Shown here: piece by piece, positions 8,501 to 11,189 of the stretch
How positions within the stretch are numbered: the first letter of the stretch is position 1
Layout: each line of letters starts with the position of its first letter
Assembly (NCBI GenBank): GCA_024699005.1
Contig: JAILQN010000126.1
Span: forward strand, 1-11,189
Direction: 5' to 3'
Source: Clostridia bacterium
Lineage (GTDB): Bacteria; Bacillota_A; Clostridia; Oscillospirales; Acutalibacteraceae
Length of the DNA stretch: 11,189 nt
Notes under the pieces: generated by a model
The model's database searches: none
Told to the model about the DNA's origin: nothing
The model's input: the letters and a program-made list of their open reading frames with translations, nothing else
Made by a program: the position numbers and the translations under genes

Positions 8501-9541
8501 TGTTGAATAAGGCGTTCCGTCGTAATCATTATAATTTATGCCGTTTATCGAGACTGATTTTTTAGCATTTGGCATATAATAGTTGTTATTATCATATTTG
8601 GAAACAAAAAATACTTCTTTATCTACTTCCCCCACAAAGTTTCCAAAATAGTCGCTGTATGCCGGCTGGGTAGCTCTGATGGAAATACCGTCTCCGGCAA
8701 ACAGACAATTATCACACTTTGCACTCCCAATTCCGTAACAGTAACAACAGATTTTGAAACACAGAGCTTGAGGAACATTTGAACCGTTCCAAATAGCGTA
8801 CTGGTGGTTGTCATAACTTTCCAAAAGAATACTGCCGTAATTAATACAATATGATACCGACTTATTACTTCCGCATACACCCCCTATGTATGCGTATCCA
8901 GGCGACTCAACAGATATTTCCACATCCGATATTGAATATGAAATTGTTCCGGAACCGTTTCCTGCGATTCCTCCGACAAATAGATAATTAATACCATCTC
9001 TTGTATTACTTTGAAGTGTATGTGTTATCTGACTGTTAACAACTGCACAACCCGTTATGATCCCATCGTTTGTATTACACAGACAGCCAAATTCGGCGCC
9101 AAGGGATGCACAGTGAAGATTGAAGTTACTTAATGTAAGATCTTTTATTGTTCCTTTATTTATGAAAAAAAGACCGCTCCAGGTGCTGCTGATTCCAGTG
9201 ATAGTCTTATGATTTCCGTCAAAAGTGCCATAAAAAATCCATTTGCATCTTGTTGCGTTCCCATCATTCCATTCCCAACTAGATACGTTAAAACTAATAT
9301 CATTACAAAGAATGTAGTGACTGTACGGTTTGTTTTTGATATTAAGAAAATCCTCTTTTGTATAGATACAATACGGGTCGGCTGTGGTGCCCTGCCCATC
9401 AGAAAACATTTTATCAGAAGTATCAGCCGCTTCAGCCTTCGAGTGTAACAAAGAAATCGATGTAATATCTGATACTTCCGATAAAGGAAAAGCCGCGAGA
9501 AGGATAAGAACCGATAGAAAAAGGGACACCATACGTTTCAT
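2546..9541 (-). CDS. Giant secreted modular protein (GLUG/Big/BspA-LRR/Ig-like repeats)
   Basis: A 2331-residue exported protein, probably an adhesin or surface-interaction protein. The start at 9541 has AGGAG seven bases upstream (9549-9553); a second Met at codon 4 lacks such a site. Modules: signal peptide 1-38/39 (hydrophobic core 5-20, AEA before the likely cut); 46 to about 330, a GLUG-like beta-helix region (DGQGTTADPYCIYTKEDF, TFDGNHKTITG); about 380-460, a Big_2-like Ig domain; 460-615, further beta-rich sequence; about 618-1050, a long helical region of no family I recognise with a hydrophobic glycine-rich stretch at 906-928; 1172-1185, a CxC...CxxC knuckle; 1240-1532, BspA-type LRR_5 repeats ending near VYYNGSEEQW; 1609-1615, CxxCxxC; 1631-2331, nine Ig-like repeats. 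I find no LPXTG, SLH, dockerin, choline-binding or C-terminal membrane segment. The gene is single, with its own promoter and terminator. Base composition changes sharply at the Ig-repeat border. Confidence 0.93.
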   Translation of the reverse strand: MKRMVSLFLSVLILLAAFPLSEVSDITSISLLHSKAEAADTSDKMFSDGQGTTADPYCIYTKEDFLNIKNKPYSHYILCNDISFNVSSWEWNDGNATRCKWIFYGTFDGNHKTITGISSTWSGLFFINKGTIKDLTLSNFNLHCASLGAEFGCLCNTNDGIITGCAVVNSQITHTLQSNTRDGINYLFVGGIAGNGSGTISYSISDVEISVESPGYAYIGGVCGSNKSVSYCINYGSILLESYDNHQYAIWNGSNVPQALCFKICCYCYGIGSAKCDNCLFAGDGISIRATQPAYSDYFGNFVGEVDKEVFFVSKYDNNNYYMPNAKKSVSINGINYNDYDGTPYSTDTFAIKISDLNLIKQKWKELFRDDLFRAISDYTRISYNESLILLDVGETREIGYTTEQLPENYTIYQVPATDAIKVNGNGSITAVKEGYTHITIWLHDEGNNKYCYSTCSVFIGRTSNPSLEYQYDSMQYYTGDGFFSGVSQMSDCVEVFLTVGNEVNSYLSGRIGIEDRYPEKFKAINNVKIKATISGKDLSFSKNGYNDVYHAEFNTIETNKYIDDLLMLYPVGNSLKSLPYEGKEFSIQLSVSSDGFETIEETLTFQIIPCISSVERHIKDCIDSKDVNGMNYRISKKNIIGSFAVNYKDDFEYQYLKFINIDYFENYYDLVLAEVLSGLLSAESFELPDLIPGAIKKYVEASDDIVSNVEDIIKNDTNDYFDVSELAIDKLLKKSKYLDKEETKDIVDIDYAAVNALFGKLGQDKIDRFFAVLDKTKQYGEYINFGFSCVQDMMDYWNRMSVLDAFEAANEEFKEVVKKVYDLIPSDSSEHKKMKAAIADYLKYSGELDGRFDVIIERLFSFSFELGMDAFKTFVGKGVKDYIFAKAMTWLGKKTIKGVLISKTALFANFSSVLAGVEIGLIIGDLITDGHSVEEEMSKSIAMGKFSSFFIETLDYYENKLKTEKTDASVSLFEVAFSLHQKCQSYIYEKTINAMNAKNNSFVMKVLKWYEKSDREEAIVQWTKQKNDNDNMYCHIPEKYEKNIKHKKIIAAVKCPVNIYVYDESGAEIARIINDKIISNASDITVTISSKEKYIVLPEEKNYQLRIVPYAEGNMKYSFYEFQDSSLSYQTNEEALSLNVGMQYSTQVNNASSLTEAAPVMVESQLPDHVCSCKMHSDGYCDVCGQLVPLAAGTIGDRIEWQMDYFGNLTFTGSGAIQDYDYPWSKYADKIINIDISDGITSIGNSAFSYCANLQTVRIPDTVTKIGENAFTNCGKLQNVELPLSLTTLGEETSIEHFAFANCKSLSSINLPNGLTYIKRGAFYNCEELSSITIPNSVKEIGQNAFAYCKSLPSITLPNSLSAICDCVFYGCTKLSSITIPNSVTSIGESAFSGCTNLNSIKIPNSVTSIGGDAFYGCTSLPSIKIPNGVTTIKERTFCGCTNLSEITADGVLKIDGRNPFYNTAWLNNLPDGLTYVGHVAYKYKGTMPEGTDVILQENTTEIADRLFSEYFNKLRSVTIPSSVTSIVGMPFDYYNSRMRDVYYNGSEEQWNNIDYYQYDFSEKKKHPIADLFPSTVTIHYNHTHVWNNGTITKSPTTESFGVKTFTCTGCSVCKTESIPMLEQEALQSVNVTLSWTNKAYNSSVQKPTVTVKNAAGTTLTKDTSYTVSYSADSKAPGSYTVKVTGNGNYTGTVSKTYTITKQALAASRITLSWTSKAYNSSVQKPSVTVKNAAGTTLTKNTSYTVSYSADSKAPGSYTVKITGKGYFTGTISKTYTITKQALAASRITLSWTSKTYNGSVQKPTVTVKNAAGTVLTEGTSYTLSWSGDCRAAGTYTVTVNGTGRYSGSVGKSFSISASGKQVLESSRVTLSWTSKAYNSSIQKPTVTVKNAAGTVLTEGTSYTVSYSAESKAVGTYKVTVTGKGSFSGTVTKEYKITKQALAASRVTLSWTSKAYNSKIQKPTVTVKNAAGAVLTEGTSYTVSYSAESKAVGTYKVTVTGKGSFSGTVTKEYKITKQALAASRVTLSWTSKAYNSSVQKPTVTVKNAAGTVLTEGTSYTVSNSAESKAPGTYKVTVTGKGSFSGTVTREYKITKQALAASRVTLSWTSKAYNSSVQKPTVTVKNAAGTKLTEGTSYTLSWQGDSKMPGTYTVVVTGKGSFSGEISKTYTITKQPVSSANVTLSWTSKAYNGSEQKPTVTVKNAAGSTLTEGTSYTVSYSADSKAAGTYTVTVTGKGSFSGTVTKEYKITKQALAASRVTLSWTSKAYNGSVQKPTVTVKNAAGLRLSEGTSYTLTWSADSKAPGTYTVTVTGKGSNYTGKIEKTYTITG
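2549..4651 (-). repeat. Nine tandem ~234-bp Ig-like repeats encoding residues 1631-2331
   Basis: Unit borders on the plus strand: 2549-2770, 2771-3004, 3005-3238, 3239-3472, 3473-3706, 3707-3940, 3941-4183, 4184-4417 and 4418-4651. Each encodes about 78 residues on the pattern VTLSWTSKAYN...QKPTVTVKNAAG..LTEGTSYTVSY...GTYTVTVTGKGSFSGT...YTITKQALAA. The third unit in protein order (3941-4183) has 81 residues because its linker is SASGKQVLES. The last has 74 and ends in TITG. The fourth and fifth (3707-3940 and 3473-3706) differ at only two residues and look recently duplicated. Three units (third, seventh, ninth) carry YTLSW or YTLTW instead of YTVSY, and unit six has SNS for SYS. The fold is inferred as bacterial Ig-like from the beta-strand pattern; I cannot name a Pfam entry. 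Confidence 0.9.
4946..5824 (-). repeat. BspA-type leucine-rich repeat block (LRR_5)
   Basis: Nine consecutive repeats of about 23 residues between residues 1240 and about 1455 follow the pattern TSIGxxAFxGCTxLxSIxIPNSV. After a degenerate stretch (around LPDGLTYVGHVAYKYKG) there is a final pair near 1500-1532. Most units are 69 bp, and several are similar at DNA level, notably 5260-5420. The third unit carries a six-residue insertion (EETSIE). The lead-in (GTIGDRIEWQMDYFGNLTFTGSGAIQDYD, about 1195-1223) is the preamble usual before LRR_5 arrays in gut surface proteins. Such domains act in binding to host or microbial surfaces in characterised BspA proteins. Confidence 0.88.
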
Positions 9542-9587
9542 AACAGAACTCCTAACCTATTAAAATTTATGAACCCAAGTTTTTTTC

Positions 9588-9616
9588 ACAATATCATATT
9601 TGTAAATAGATATCAA
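9588..9616 (-). promoter_or_regulatory. Candidate promoter of the giant secreted-protein gene
   Basis: On the minus strand, -35 TTGATA (9611-9616, five of six) lies 17 bp from -10 TATTGT (9588-9593, four of six). The start of transcription would be near 9581, about 40 bases before the ATG. The area is AT-rich with several weaker alternatives (for example TTTAAT closer to the gene), so the exact hexamers are uncertain. Confidence 0.45.
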
Positions 9617-9683
9617 GCCCTGTTTTTCTGGCATTCTGAGGCCTTTTGCTTTAAACTTAGTGTCAAAGACGGGATGAATTCCG

Positions 9684-9713
9684 TTGACTTTTCCAGCTTA
9701 CCTGTGTTATAGT
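9684..9713 (+). promoter_or_regulatory. Sigma-A-like promoter for the leader and barrel-enzyme gene
   Basis: -35 TTGACT (9684-9689, five of six) and -10 TATAGT (9708-9713, five of six) are separated by 18 bp. Transcription would begin near 9720, leaving about 110 bases of leader before the ATG at 9830. It diverges from the promoter of the giant gene, with about 70 bp between the two -35 boxes. Confidence 0.65.
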
Positions 9714-9829
9714 CAGGACGGAGGGAGCAAGGCTTAACACTCGCCTTGCGGTATCCGGAACAGCGGGGTCAGTCTGCAGCCAAGAACGCTGTTCCCTTTT
9801 TATATCATTTTTTCGGTCAGGAGTTTTTT
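9714..9829 (+). promoter_or_regulatory. Structured 5' leader, putative riboswitch or attenuator
   Basis: Downstream of the promoter the leader holds a perfect 7-bp hairpin (GCAAGGC 9727-9733, GCCTTGC 9743-9749, loop of nine), a short linker GGTATCC, then a terminator-type hairpin (9757-9795) and two T-rich stretches. The ribosome site AGGAG (9819-9823) and the ATG follow. This order (5' structure, intrinsic terminator, ribosome site, gene) is that of transcription-attenuation leaders. I tried to match it to T-box, NiCo, c-di-GMP, THF, guanidine, fluoride and ZTP riboswitches and to small SRP RNA and found no convincing fit. I also see no obvious antiterminator pairing. It could instead be a standalone small RNA of about 80 bases ending at the T-run. 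Confidence 0.45.
9757..9801 (+). terminator. Intrinsic terminator inside the leader
   Basis: A perfect 9-bp stem (GGAACAGCG 9757-9765, CGCTGTTCC 9787-9795) closes a 21-base loop and is followed by C and five Ts (9797-9801), then ATATCATTTTTT. It lies 28 bases before the start codon on the same strand, so it would end transcription ahead of the gene unless the stem is disrupted. No gene ends upstream in this direction, so it is not a read-out terminator for a preceding CDS. Confidence 0.65.
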
Positions 9830-11189
9830 ATGAACAACTCCGTACAGTATTTGTACAGAACTCCCGAAACGGATTTCATACCCGTTTCCGGCGGGACGCT
9901 TGACGCGACGGCGGTAAAAACGCCCGTCGCAGATTCTGCGGAACAGCTGACGGTCACCTGGAAAAACGCCGGCGACCGGGATCTTGTGTGCCAGCTGGAG
10001 ATCCGCGTAAAAACCGGTTTCAGGTTCACACATTACGTTATCCCCGCCGTGCTCTATAACGGAAACGGCTGGGGGAAAGGCAAAGAGCCGAAAGGTCTCG
10101 ACTGCGACGGCGAGCCGTGGATATTCGACCACCGCAGGACGGCGATACCCGCCTGCACGATAAGCGAGAACAAAGACCGGTTTTTCGCCATGTTCGCATC
10201 AAACGAGGACGAATATTCCCTGAACGCCTCCTGTTCCATGATCCCCTGCGAAGACGGCGCGATGATACACAGGATATTATATCCCTGCATAGAGAAGCCG
10301 GAAACGTACAGAAACAGGGACTCTTACTGCGAAGCGCATGAGGATTTTATCACACTCAAGCCCGGAGAAAGCGTAAAAACGACCGTTTTCCTCGTCTCCG
10401 GCGTTCCGGAAATAGAATACTACGCGGCAGCGCATGTGGAAGACATCGCTCTCGATCTGCTCGCCTCTCCTTTCGCGCCGAAATACGTTCCCGACGAACT
10501 GCAATATCTCTGCTGCGGATTCGCGAAACGGCTGCTGACGGACGCAAAAGGTCATAAGCTCATCTGCACCGGCAGATATCTCAAAGACGGCGCATACGTT
10601 CCCCGGGTGGATTTCGAGTTCGGCTGGTGCGGTCAGAACGGCATGTACGGCAGGCTTTTTATCGAACGCGGATACGAGACGGCCGATACCGACCTTATTG
10701 AAACGGGGATACGCTTGCTCGATTTCTGGTCGGGGAACACGGGAAAGACCGGACTCGTTTATACGAATTACGACTCTTCTCTTGTGCCTTCGCCCATCGC
10801 GGACACATGCAACCTCGGCTACGTTATTTCGGAATTCACGAAAGCTTACCTATATCTGAAAAACCGCGGAATTGAAAAAGAAAACTGGATCTCCGCGGCA
10901 GCAGACACGGCGGATTTTCTGATCTCCCGCTACAGCGAAGAATACGGCTTCGGAAAAGCGTGGAACGTCGAAACCGGCGAATGCGCGGACCCGGGCGGAA
11001 CCGTCGGCGCGTATATCGTCCCGGCGCTCTGCACGCTTTATACGGCGACGGGCAGAGAGGAGTGTCTGATATACGCAAAAAAGGCGTGCCGGCTCTATTG
11101 CGAAAGGGATCTTTCAAAGTTCATGTGCACGGCGGGCGCTCTCGATACCTGCTGCATAGACAAGGAGACCTCCGCTCCTCTCCTTTCCG
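9830..11189 (+). CDS. Probable (alpha/alpha)-barrel carbohydrate-active enzyme, 3' truncated by window
   Basis: An open frame of 453 codons runs off the right edge with no stop. The ATG at 9830 has AGGAG six bases upstream (9819-9823). No signal peptide is present, so the product is probably cytoplasmic. Residues 1 to about 195 are beta-rich (TVTWKNAGDRDLVCQLEIRV, a GESVKTTVFLVSG strand near 179-191), fitting an N-terminal beta-sandwich. From about 205 it becomes helical with paired-helix periodicity. Conserved-looking motifs there include DFEFGWCGQNGMYG (261-274), CADPGGTVGAY (385-395) and CTAGALDTCCIDKE (433-446). Beta-sandwich plus alpha/alpha barrel is the layout of several glycoside hydrolase and phosphorylase families, but I cannot assign a family number or catalytic residues. 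The protein is cysteine-rich for its size (about 20 Cys, two CC pairs). It is probably controlled by the attenuator-like leader in front of it. Enzyme class is an inference. Confidence 0.7.
   Translation, partial: MNNSVQYLYRTPETDFIPVSGGTLDATAVKTPVADSAEQLTVTWKNAGDRDLVCQLEIRVKTGFRFTHYVIPAVLYNGNGWGKGKEPKGLDCDGEPWIFDHRRTAIPACTISENKDRFFAMFASNEDEYSLNASCSMIPCEDGAMIHRILYPCIEKPETYRNRDSYCEAHEDFITLKPGESVKTTVFLVSGVPEIEYYAAAHVEDIALDLLASPFAPKYVPDELQYLCCGFAKRLLTDAKGHKLICTGRYLKDGAYVPRVDFEFGWCGQNGMYGRLFIERGYETADTDLIETGIRLLDFWSGNTGKTGLVYTNYDSSLVPSPIADTCNLGYVISEFTKAYLYLKNRGIEKENWISAAADTADFLISRYSEEYGFGKAWNVETGECADPGGTVGAYIVPALCTLYTATGREECLIYAKKACRLYCERDLSKFMCTAGALDTCCIDKETSAPLLS

Noticed and set aside
9766..9786. 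Possible SRP RNA domain IV (GGTCAG and GCAGCCAAG close together)
   Set aside because: The tetraloop stem and second half of the symmetric loop are missing; only three bases separate the two strands, so the resemblance is probably chance.
9800..10132. Minus-strand frames opposite the leader and barrel-enzyme start
   Set aside because: They lack ribosome sites and family signatures and lie opposite a gene with a good start and conserved motifs.

Overview
This window looks like ordinary chromosome from a Gram-positive anaerobe, most likely an uncultured gut or rumen member of the Clostridia. That placement is an inference. It rests on strong AGGAG/GGAGG ribosome binding sites, sigma-A-like promoters, and a very large secreted protein built from GLUG/Big/BspA-LRR/Ig-like modules, a style common in gut Firmicutes. 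No phage, plasmid, transposase, CRISPR or rRNA/tRNA gene is visible.

Layout, left to right. (1) 2-370, plus: the last 122 codons of an MFS transporter, possibly for a sugar. (2) About 350-527: a 178-bp element of degenerate heptamers. CAGGTNA units on the left are mirrored by CCTGTNA units on the right, around a core of CCACTGA-like heptamers. The MFS stop codon lies inside the left arm. (3) 534-1646, plus: an Eis-like GNAT N-acetyltransferase with an SCP2-like C-terminal domain. (4) 1663-1692: a strong stem-loop shared by two convergent genes. (5) 1705-2364, minus: a VanX-type zinc D-Ala-D-Ala dipeptidase with every catalytic residue at VanX spacing and its own promoter. (6) 2483-2512: a terminator. 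(7) 2546-9541, minus: a 2331-residue secreted modular protein. (8) 9542-9829: a divergent control region with a promoter on each side. The rightward promoter opens a leader with a 7-bp hairpin and then an intrinsic terminator upstream of the start codon. (9) 9830-11189, plus: the first 453 codons of a probable cytoplasmic alpha/alpha-barrel carbohydrate-active enzyme, open at the window edge.

The genes do not form one operon. The transporter fragment and the barrel enzyme could both serve carbohydrate use but lie 9.4 kb apart. The dipeptidase could act in peptidoglycan turnover or D-Ala-D-Ala recycling; no vanH or vanA ligase lies beside it. The giant protein is probably an adhesin or surface-interaction protein, although no wall anchor is visible.

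Three items deserve most attention: the structured terminator-bearing leader at about 9714-9829, which I could not assign to a known riboswitch; the symmetric heptamer element that places stop codons in all three frames for translation entering from either side; and the giant protein, whose AT-rich unique N-terminal two-thirds is joined to a GC-rich tail of nine near-identical 78-residue Ig-like repeats and contains an unassigned helical domain of about 430 residues.
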